Positions 54,955-64,000 of a stretch of DNA of 64,000 bases are shown here, one piece after another. The stretch's first letter is position 1; each line of letters begins with the position of its first letter. Origin of the DNA: Ascaphus truei. Lineage: Eukaryota > Chordata > Amphibia > Anura > Ascaphidae. The stretch covers positions 46,553,789 through 46,617,788 of the forward strand of contig CM071573.1 in NCBI GenBank assembly GCA_036426205.1, read 5' to 3'. A model generated the notes under the pieces. That model searched no databases and had not been told where the DNA came from. It worked only from the letters and a program-made list of their open reading frames with translations. The translations under genes and the position numbers were made by a program.

Positions 54955-55350
54955 AGAGTGGTCATGCCATGACATGGCTGCAAAGTGGTCATGCTGTGAT
55001 GAGGCTGCAGAGTGGTCATGCTGTGACGTGGCTGCAAAGTGGTCATGCCGTGACGAGGCTGCCGAGTGGTCATGCAGTGACATGGCTGCAGAATGGTCAT
55101 GCTGTGACGTGGCTGCCGAGTGGTCATGCCGAGATGTTGCTGCAGAGTGGTCATGCCGTGACGAGGCTGCAGAGTGGTCATGCCATGACGAGGCTGCCGA
55201 GTGGTCATGCCGTGACGTGGCTGCAGAGAGGTCATGACGTGGCTGCAGATTGGTCATGTCGTGGTGAGGCTGAAGAGTGGTCATGTAATGACGAGGCTGC
55301 AGAGTGGTCATGCCGTGACGTGGCTGTAGAGTGGTCATGCCGTGACGTGG
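54955..55350. repeat. 27-bp minisatellite
   Basis: About fifteen units of the type GAGTGGTCATGCCGTGACG plus TGGCTGCA, with T/C/A variants. The unit is nine codons, so frames remain open on both strands (199, 171 and 131 codons), giving histidine/methionine/threonine- and tryptophan/serine-rich repeats without gene character. Confidence 0.9.
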
Positions 55351-55619
55351 CTGTAGGCTTATAATGCATGGGCCAAAGAGTTTAACTAAATGACCCTTAC
55401 TTATGAGAAGACAAACAGCTAGGTATTTGACTTTTGTAATTTTTGGCATATTGGATGTAGCATTGGGAATTTTTGTCTTTTAGAAAATCATCATACTCTT
55501 GAATATAATTATCTATTTATCATCAAACTTAATCTATCATTATACTGTGATAATAATTATCAATCATCATACGTAATTTATCTATCATTATACTCTGATA
55601 ATAATCTATAATTATACTG

Positions 55620-55713
55620 TGATATTAATTATCTATCTATCAATCATCATATGTAATCTATCTATCCATACCTAATCTATCTGTCTGTCTATCTATCTGT
55701 CTGTCTATCTATC
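55620..55713. repeat. TATC/TGTC tetranucleotide repeat
   Basis: Interrupted ATCT/GTCT repeats, densest at 55673-55713. Confidence 0.9.
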
Positions 55714-56214
55714 ATACTTAATGATGCTGATGTTTGGTGAATTCCACATTGTTTTGTATTTCACAGAGACCTCCCTTTCCTAGTACAGGGGTTCTATGTT
55801 GGTATATGACTGAGGTTAGAGGACACTGACTTGAATGGGACTTTACATGCGGTAGCCTGGACCGACACTATCTACACCAGGGCTGCACAACACACGGCCC
55901 GGGGCACCCCGTGCGGCCCGCGACGAACCCCCTTCAACCCCCCCTTCTTCACCCCCCTTCCCTGGTAGGGAAAGAATGACGCGCTCCGCTCCAGCAGTGT
56001 CTGTGCGCGCTCTCCCTTAACCTCCTACCTCCCTCCCTCCTCCCTCCTCCTTCCTACCTCCCTCCCTCCTCCCTACTCCCTCCTCCAGCACGGGGACGCG
56101 CTCTAGCAGTGTAGCGCGACTCGGAACTTCCGGGTCTGCTGCTAGAGCGCGCATCCCTCGCGCTTCCCTTCCGCCGCCGCCGCCACCACCACCATCACCA
56201 TCACCAGGTAAGCA

Positions 56215-57325
56215 TGGGGGGGGGGGGGGGGGGGCAGCACCTCTCATCATCATCATCCTCAGATATCTCCCCCAGCATCCCTCATCATCTCATATTCCCA
56301 CCAGCCCCTTCATTATCATCCTCATATCTCCCCCAGAACCCCTCACTATCAACCTTTGCGATACTCCCTATCTATCTCTCATACCCCCATCTCTCCCCCT
56401 CACCCACACATAATACTACCCCTCCACATCAAACACACAATAACCCCCTGCACACCAACCCATTCCACCCCTCCCTGCCCACCTCACATCATTCCCCCCC
56501 CTGCACCTCCCACACTCTCCCCCCGCCACCTCACATACACTTCCCCCCCTGCACCTCACATCATTCTCCCCCCCTGCACTCACATCAATCCCCCCCCCTG
56601 CAACTCACATCACTCCCCCCGCAACTCACATCACTCTCCCCCCACCCTGCAACTACATCACTCACCCCCCCTTGCAACTCACACCACTCCCCCCTGCACT
56701 CACACCACTCTCCCCCCTCGACAAGAAAACAGAGTCGCCCCACAGCCATTTCAGCAGCCCCCCACAGCCCATTTCCGCAGCCCCCCACAGCCCATATCAG
56801 CAGCCCCCCATTCATTTCAAGCAGCCCCCCAGCCCATATCAGCAGCCCCCAGCCCATTTCAGCAGCCCCCCCAGCCCATTCCATCTCAGCAGCCCCCCCA
56901 TATGTCAGCAGCCCCCCAGCCCATTCCATTTCAGCAACCCCCTCATGTGAGCAGCCCCCCCAGCCCATTCCATGTCAGCAGCCCCCCACCCCCCCTCCCA
57001 TGTCAGCAGCCCCCCTCCCATGTCAGCAGCCCCCCTCCCAAGTCAGCAGCCCCCACCCATGTCAGCAGCCCCCCACACCCCTCCCATGCCAACAGCCCCA
57101 CTCCCATGTCAGCAGCCCCCCTCCCATGTTAGCAGCCCCTCACCCATGTCAGCAGCCCCCCTCCCATGTAAGCAGCCCCCACCCCCTCCCATATCAGCAG
57201 CCCCCACCACCCTACCATGTCAGCAGCCCCCCTCCCATGTCAGCAGCCACCCACCCCCTCCCATGTCAGCAGTCCCCACCACTGTCAGCAGCCCCCGGCC
57301 CATTCCATTTAGCAGCCCCCCTCGC
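56215..57325. repeat. C-rich minisatellite, forward
   Basis: CATCATCATCCTC start, ~400 bp of CACCCC-rich sequence, then about 25 units of CCCATGTCAGCAGCCCCC (variants CCCATTTCAGCAG, CCCATATCAGCAG). Frames of 371 and 258 codons (Pro/Ser/His) are repeat products. Confidence 0.9.
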
Positions 57326-57340
57326 CTGAAATAAATGAAC

Positions 57341-59466
57341 TAGTTTGTTTCCACCCTGTTGAATGTTGTAGATAGGACAGTACCCTATCAGCAGGATCCC
57401 ATAAGAAGATTAGGGAGTCCGATATAAGCTTTGAAGTATGAAACAGCAGGTCACAGACAGGCCTCAGTAACAAGGAATCTCTGGGGTGCCAGTGGATTGG
57501 CTCTAACCGCGGATCTGCATGAAACAGTACTCTCGGCTTGCAGAGTGGAAGTGGCAGTTCCCACACCGACAAAAGGTATTAGGGTCACTTGTACAGCGGA
57601 CCCGCTAGGAGCCCAATGAGGCATAGATACAGCAGGAATAAATACAGAGGGATATCCTGAACAGAAGAATAAGGAGGGCACAGGTCTCTGAACAGTTAAG
57701 CAACTAAGAGATATACCTCCCTCTGAGTGTAAAGAGTGGGGAATTCTGGAAGTGCAAAAATCATTGATAACGATAAAGAAATAAAGAGACAGTACAACGT
57801 TGTGTAAAGTGTGGGTGCGGGGGCGTCCCGGTGCTGGGGACGTGAATGATAACTGTGTATGACAAAAGTTCCTGGCGTCCATTACTCTATAACCATGCTA
57901 CCTCCTTTGCCCGCCGCCTGATAACCAGCCCCTGGGTTGAAGGTAACCCATGTGGAGCAGCCATACATAACATACCAGACATCTGTCACCCTAGATTCTG
58001 GCAGGGGAGGGTTACACACACAATCCATGCAAGCTCTAACCCCAACACCCACACACCATATCATATATATTTGTGTCAAAAGATTGATTACGGTCTGACC
58101 AAATGATACAGCCCTGCCAAGGCTGTCCCATTGCAAAATTAAACATATCTCCGTTCATCAGAGGACATGAGGATACTCAGTTAGTATTAGGATCTGCAGA
58201 GTGGTCATGCCATGACATGGCTGCAAAGTGGTCATGCGTGATGAGGCTCAGATGTCATGCGTTGACGTGAGGCTATGCATGAACCACGAGAACTCGAGGT
58301 TCTTCTGATGCTGTGGGTGATAAAGGTGGTCAATGCGTCAGAGTGAAGAGACAAGGGCTGCCGATGTGGCATGCAGGACATGGCTGCAGAATGGTCATGC
58401 TGGTGACGTGCTGCGAGTGGTCATGCGAGATGTTGCTGCAGAGTGGTCATGCCGTGACGAGGCTGCAGAGTGGTCATGCATGACGAGGCTGCGATGGTCA
58501 TCCGTGACGTGGCCTGCAGAGAGGTCAGACGTGGCTGGCGCGTGGTAGTCGTGGTGGGCTTGAAGAGTGGTCGTAATGACGAGGCTGCAGAGTGGTCATG
58601 CGTGACGTGGCTGTAGAGTGGTCTGCCGTGCGTGGCTGTAGGCTATATGATGGGCCAAAGAGTTTAACTAAATGACCCTTACTTATGAGAAGACAAACAG
58701 CTAGGTATTTGACTTTTGTAATTTTTGGCTATTGGATGTAGCATTGGGAATTTTTGTCTTTTAGAAATCATCTACTGAATATAATATCTATTTATCATCA
58801 AACTTAATCTATCATTATACTGTGATAATAATTATCAATCATCATACGTAATTTATCTATCATTATACTCTGTATAATTAATCTATAATTATACTGTGAT
58901 ATTAATATCTATCTATCAATCATCTATGTAATCTATCTATCCATACCTCATCTATCTGTCTGTCTATCTATCTGTCTGTCTATCTATCATATTAATGATG
59001 CTGATGTTGGTGAATTCACATTGTTTGTATTTCACAGAGACCTCCCTTTTCTAGTACAGGGGTTCTGTTGGTTATATGGACTGAGGTTAGAGGACACTTG
59101 ACTTGAATGGGACTTTACATGCGGTAGCCTGGACCGACCTGATCTACCAACAGGGGCTGCCACACCACGGCCCGTGGCAACCCCGTGCGGCCCGCGACGA
59201 ACCCCCTTCAACCCACCCTTCTTACCCCCCTTCCCTGGTAGGGAAAGAATGACGCGCTCCGCGCCAAAGGAGAGGGAAGCGCGCAACCGAAGAAACCCAT
59301 CGCACTTCCTACCTCCCTCCTCTCCCTCACTCCCATCCTCCAGCACGGGGACGCCTCTAGCAGCATGTAGCGCGACTCGGAAACTCTCGGGTCTGCTGCT
59401 AGAGCGCGCATCCCTGCGCTTCCTTCCGCCGCCGCCGCCACCACCACCATCACCATCCGTACCAGG
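57341..59466. repeat. Duplicated block, copy B (indel-rich)
   Basis: Parallels 54100-56208 throughout but with many one- or two-base insertions and deletions, especially in the minisatellite part (58190-58650). There a ~65-bp unrelated piece is also inserted near 58268-58330. See findings. Confidence 0.8.
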
Positions 59467-59509
59467 GGGGGGTGAGTAGCTTAGGTGGGGGGGGGGGGTA
59501 GTTCATTTA

Positions 59510-60660
59510 TTCTTCATGCGAGGGGGGCTGCTGAAATGGAATGGGCCGGGGGGCTGCTGACATGGGTGGGGGACTGCTGACATGGGAGGGGGGTGGGTGG
59601 CTGCTGAAATGGGGAGGGGGCTGCTGACATGGTAGGGTGGGGGGGCTGCTGATAGGGAGGGGGGTGGGGGCTTGCTCTGTTACATGGGGAGGGGGGCTGC
59701 TGACATGGGGAGGGGCTGCAAAATGGGGAGGGGGGCGTGCTGAGACATGGGAGTGGGGGATGTTGGCATGGGAGGGGTGTGGGGGGGGCTGCTGACATGG
59801 GGTGGGGCTGCGACTTGGGAGGGGGGCTGCTGAAAGGGGGATGGGGGGTGGAAGTGGGAGGGGGGTGGGGCGGCTGGGCGATGAGTGGAATGGCTGGGGG
59901 GGCTGCTAACAATGAGGGGGTTGATGAAATGGAATGGGCTGGGGGGCTGGAACATATGGGGGGGCTGTGCTGAGATGGAATGGGCTGGGGGGGGGTGCCT
60001 CGGAAATGGGCTGGGGGCTGATGATATGGGCTGGGGGGTGTGATGGAATGGGGGTGAATGGGGGGCTGCGGAAATGGGGCTGTGGGGGGCTGCTGAATGG
60101 GCTGTGGGGCGACTTTCTGTTCTTTGTGAGGGGGGAGAGTGGTGTGAGTGCAGGGGGGAGTGGGGGGTTGTGAAGGGGGGTGTGAGTGAGGGAGTTGGGG
60201 GGTGGTGAGACGTGATGTGAGTTGAAGGGGGGGAGTGAGGCGAGTGATGGAGGTGAGGGGGGGTGGAGTGTGATGTGAGGTGAGGGGAGGGAGAATGATG
60301 TGGAGGTGCAGGGGGGGAGTGGGAGAGTGATGTGAGGTGCAGGGGGGGAGAATGATGTGAGGTGCAGGGAGGGGTGGAATGTGTGTGGTGTGCAGGGGGT
60401 TATTGTGTGTTTGATGTGGAGGGGGAGTATTATGTGTGTGGGTGAGGGGGAGAGATGGGGGTATGAGAGATAGATAGGGAGTATCGCAAAGGTTGATAGT
60501 GAGGGGTTCTGGGGGAGATATGAGGATGATAATGAAGGGTGCTGGTGGAGATATGAGGATGATGATGAGGGATGCTGGGGGAGATATCTGAGGATGATGA
60601 TGATGAGAGGTGCTGGAGGAGAGATGATGATGATGATGATGATAGGTGCTGGAGGAGAAA
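59510..60660. repeat. C-rich minisatellite, inverted
   Basis: Reverse complement of 56215-57325 in general structure: GGGGGGCTGCTGACATGGG units, then GGGTGAGG-rich sequence, ending in GATGATGAGG repeats. It carries many small indels relative to the forward copy. Confidence 0.85.
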
Positions 60661-60748
60661 TGATGATTTTACCCGTGCGGCCCAAATTTATTTTCCTTGG
60701 AGCAGTTCGGCCCTTCTCATTTTACGAGTTGTGCAGCCTGGTCTACAC

Positions 60749-61845
60749 TTTACAGAAAAAGGCCTAGGTCAGAAAGTGGTTAGAGGACATTGTTAGTCAG
60801 AAAGCTGTATCTAAAGTCATCAACATGATCAGGGCAGAGAGGGTTAAGCATTTTATTTTACTGGATGGTTTGCAGCTGTAAAAAAAGAAATCTCCTAACG
60901 TGCTGTGTACAATAATCATTCATTTCAATAGGAAATCTGTTTCCGTCAGGCTTTATAAGAGGCATCGCTCCCTCTAGTGTGCGTCTGGACACAGGCAGTT
61001 TACTCCTCTCCCAAGAATTCTGCAGAGATAAGGAAGGTTGATAATATTCTCTGCTATTGGTTTAACTCTTGCAGTGACAGAAATGTGCACTGAAGGGCGT
61101 TCTTGAACTGTGGCTTAGTGATGGACACCGCTTGTGATGGTGGTCCCTGGAGCCCTTCAAACTTCACTTCAGGCATTTCTCTTCTGCAGTCCATGGTGGT
61201 TGTTTATGAAAGACTCCCTGCTGCAAATACCTATAATGTCTAATGGGGTTTCTTTCTTTACCAAATCCGAAGCAGTTTTTTTGCCCCGGTTTAACACCAG
61301 GGAGCTGGATTCAGAGCTGTCAGTGTCTCCCCTATCACCCCGAGTTTATAAATGTTCAGCCCCGGATAATTTTATATGCACAAGAACAGTATTTTTTTAT
61401 AATACATATGTTATATACTTTACGTAGAAGTATACTGGTGAACAGAACGAAACAAGTACAGTTCTCCTCCAAATGATTATTACAATAAAAGTTGTCTGTG
61501 TAAGGAAACATTTACCCCTGGGCTAAAAGTTCCTAATCATTGAGAATGTAGAAAAAGAAAAAAAATTTCATCAGGTTGGCAAGAAGCATGGCATGCTGGG
61601 AAATATAATGGCACATGTATTGCCATATTTACAAAGTGATGCTATTCTATAAGATGCATCCTGGGGCCATAATAGATCATACTGGCTCATAAAGTGAATG
61701 GGTTGTATGTTGTCCAATGTCTCAGCACAACCTAGTAATATATGCCCCATTGTCCCTGTATTAACCTTCTGAGTCCCAGCTTTACCTCTGTAACATTTTA
61801 CAACCTGGGGAGTGAGTATGTGGAATAACACAACGAGTATACAGT
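60749..61845. other. Unannotated sequence
   Basis: About 1.1 kb of ordinary composition. The 97- and 126-codon frames have no recognisable domain. Confidence 0.55.
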
Positions 61846-62133
61846 AGGCGGTGCTTATAGTGCCGGCGACGGCAACGCGACGTCGCCCGAAAACAAAAGC
61901 ATTGCCGCCGCGTGCACTGACAAAGCGACAGAGCGACGTCGCCGTCGCCAAAACTGGTAGCCGGCAAAATTTGATTTTTCAAGGGCTGTCGCGTCACATG
62001 ACGGCCCTTAAACCAATCAAATTGCCGGAATTACGCGACGCCGTCGCCCGGCGAAATATAACTTTCGCCGACGGCGACGGGTGACGTCACCCGTTGTGTC
62101 TCCGTCGCCATCGACGGCACTGTAGGCGCGGCC
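61846..62133. mobile_element. TIR element rich in CGACG words
   Basis: Left end GGCGGTGCTTATAGTGCCGG and reverse-complemented right end GGCCGCGCCTACAGTGCCG are ~20-bp TIRs. The interior is full of GCGACGTCGCC/CCGTCGCC words and is self-complementary. The terminus resembles the Harbinger-like MITE at 23917, but no target duplication could be read. Confidence 0.6.
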
Positions 62134-62584
62134 AAGTGCACTGATGTTAATAAGATGTCATACATTTTGCATGTTGATTGGCCATTTCTTTTTCTACCTT
62201 TGCCAGGTCTATGGTATCTTACGTCTCTCCGCCAAGAGTCCCGTGTCACATGTTACATGCGTGTTACATGTGCATTATGAGGCACTTCGCAGGAGTCCTG
62301 ATGCACAGCATCACTGGGTATAGCAATGATTTTATTCATTAGGTTTTCTTTCAATGCACTCATATTACTACATTGGGGCTTATTTCTCAACGACTTCCAG
62401 CTAAAAAAAAAAGCACCTGTTCCTTCTTACTTCCCTTCCTAAAACCACAGAAACCCCCTTTTGGAAACAGTGCAGGTTCCCTCCTTAACCTAAAAACAAG
62501 GTACAAATCTGTGTTGAACCAGCGCGTTTTGCTGTGTGTTATTGAACTAGCAATATTCATGAGAGTAATTCTTTATCTTTCTTT

Positions 62585-62752
62585 AGACTGTAAGCTCCTC
62601 GGGGCAGGGACTCCTCTTCCTTAATGTCTAAAGCACTTATTCCCATGATCTGTTATTTATGTTATCTGTTATTTATTTGATTACCACCTGTATTACTACT
62701 GTGAAGCGCTATGTACATTAATGGCGCTATATAAATAAAGACATACAATACA
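62585..62752 (+). mobile_element. SINE/LINE 3' tail
   Basis: TGTAAGCTCCTCGGGGCAGG ... GAAGCGCTATGTACATTAA TGGCGCTATATAAATAAAG followed by a (CAATA)-like tail. Same class as 28205-28392. Confidence 0.65.
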
Positions 62753-62759
62753 ATACAAC

Positions 62760-64000
62760 TGGAAATTGGTAGAACATGCAGAGCTGTGATGCTAATGAGA
62801 CTCTGACACATGCACAGTTGTCTGGGAACATTCATACTGGTGGACACAATCCTGCCCATTGGCCATAGTAATCCTGCAGTGCTCCACGATTTCTAACTGC
62901 TTTGTCTGTTTATGTCTTTCCAGCCAGAGATGACAACATTGCACATTATAGTGGGATATATTACATTATGCACCCAGGTCTGTGCCTTATCTCCCTTTAT
63001 TCTTTGCAAGAAATACCTCTATGTGTGAGGCAGGATAACCCTCTCTGAATAACAGATTTAATCTCAGCAAAATTAGACACTTAGAATAAAAAAAAATAGT
63101 TGGATAAAATTAACATTGCAATAAACATTTTAAAACATTACAAGCAGAGCAAATCTGTAAACCCTGTCAATACCCGGTGGCACTGATGGGGTTAATCTTA
63201 ATACAGAGCAGAACCCCCCTTCCATTCCCTACAACTGATTCATACCCACTGAGTAAAATAGATGTTAAACTGCAGTACACCTGCAGCATGTAACACGTTA
63301 GTATATCAGATTAGTATAACAGGGAAGGACAGTTACAGCAAATTCGGCTAGATCTGAATTAACACTTTGTAAAGCACAATCTCATGCAAATGATCTCAGC
63401 TCAGATTTATGCCAGGTGTCTGCTGTGAGATGTGTTTGTATTCTAGCTTCTTATTGATTAGCTTTCTAACGGGATGGGGAAGTGAGATTCTACCCAGAAG
63501 GAATTATCATAAAAATGGATTATTACCTTTCAATAGTAAAATGCTTAAATCAGCATCACAGCAGTAGGTGTTTGAGCTCCCTGCTGCCGGAAACAAGGTC
63601 CGTATTATTACTTTTTACTCATTTACATGCTGGGAAATCAAATGAATGAAACATAAAAGTGGTTGACAGCGCAAATGAATCATTGTACAGGGTACATTTG
63701 GAAGATGTGTAAATTACACCGACTTGTACCTTTTATGGGGAGCTTAAAATAGCATTTCCTTTTGGATACTTCTATAGTGAAGACCCCGCATGGGACGCTC
63801 AGCAGCATAAACATAATTATAATATGACATTCAACAGGGTGCTGGTACAATGTATGTAGCAATGAGGGGACTATGTTGTGGGAAGTGTGTAAATCAGATC
63901 TCCTGCAGAGGAATATTCCACTAAAGAAAAGCCTACCTTTCGCTCATCACCAGTTGCAAAGAATCATCTTAGACTTCCACCCATACTGCCGGGCCCTCTA
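62760..64000. other. Unannotated sequence
   Basis: AT-leaning unique-looking sequence with no gene, tandem repeat or terminal repeat that I can support. Confidence 0.55.

Larger units (their letters stand above)
54100..56208. repeat. Duplicated block, copy A (clean)
   Basis: Repeated at 57341-59466 in the same orientation. Contains in order a unique ~850-bp part, the 27-bp minisatellite, an AT-rich TATC tract, and the 5' part of the hAT-like element that begins at 55878. Confidence 0.8.
55878..60740. mobile_element. hAT-like element, ends 4.9 kb apart, scrambled interior
   Basis: Left end CAGGGCTGCACAAC and reverse-complemented right end CAGGCTGCACAACTCG are TIRs. Flanks ATCTACAC (55870-55877) and GTCTACAC (60741-60748) form an 8-bp duplication with one mismatch. 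Between them lie a C-rich minisatellite, a second copy of the upstream genomic flank plus the element's own 5' part (57341-59466), and the minisatellite inverted. A copy of flanking DNA inside the element's ends cannot arise by simple transposition. No transposase frame seen. Confidence 0.6.

Noticed and set aside
54636..55449. Histidine/methionine-rich repeat protein (199 and 171 codons)
   Set aside because: 27-bp minisatellite read on the minus strand in two phases, with the plus strand also open.
56214..57329. Proline/serine/histidine-rich frame of 371 codons
   Set aside because: Product of the CCCATGTCAGCAGCCCCC minisatellite, with equivalent frames in other phases and in the inverted copy.

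Overview
The window reads as non-coding, repeat-dense vertebrate nuclear DNA, most likely from an anuran amphibian. That placement is inferred from the repeat mix: hAT- and Harbinger-like MITEs, TTAA-type foldback elements, Penelope-like retroelements with hammerhead-type motifs, a BEL/Pao element and many solo LTRs. No host protein-coding exon, tRNA, rRNA or CRISPR array could be supported on either strand. The long open frames in the window belong to retroelements, run antisense to them, or come from tandem repeats whose unit is a multiple of three or that are simply low in stops.

Layout. 1-6.3 kb: hAT-type MITEs with 8-bp duplications, two inverted copies of a Harbinger-like MITE (TAA/TTA duplications) and a solo LTR at 4.03-4.63 kb. 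6.3-12.8 kb: an internally deleted, minus-strand BEL/Pao retrotransposon with recognisable gag, zinc knuckle and RNase H remnants. Its 5' LTR is split by a second, indel-ridden copy of its own internal region. 12.9-13.6 kb: AT repeats, a hAT-type MITE and a near-perfect zero-spacer palindrome carrying two back-to-back hammerhead-like cores. 13.6-22.2 kb: four large LTR-like copies (1.2-1.6 kb) of one family, interspersed with minisatellites and foldback MITEs. 22.4-35.4 kb: minisatellites, two copies of a TTAA-flanked element, Harbinger- and hAT-like elements, a minus-strand hammerhead-like core, and a 1.4-kb hAT-like element filled by a minisatellite. 37-39.4 kb: one more LTR-like copy and a 435-bp solo LTR.

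39.7-47.5 kb is a giant inverted repeat built around four fragments of a Penelope-like element in alternating orientation (GIY-YIG endonuclease domain). A hammerhead-type motif lies near each outer end and a CpG-rich core at the centre. 47.9-54 kb is mostly featureless apart from a solo LTR. 54.1-60.7 kb holds a duplicated block (27-bp minisatellite, TATC repeats, 5' half of a hAT-like element). Its second copy carries dense single-base indels, and a C-rich minisatellite appears first forward and then inverted. 60.7-64 kb is quiet, with one TIR element and a SINE/LINE tail.

The signals most worth following are: (i) a shared box and a base-paired hairpin with apparent compensatory changes in several LTRs; (ii) NRF1-like and ZNF143-like promoter motifs retained in several copies of the same LTR family; (iii) the multiple hammerhead-type cores; (iv) the giant PLE palindrome; and (v) two places where an indel-rich duplicate suggests unpolished sequence in the assembly. 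All family names come from motif recognition by eye, without database searching.
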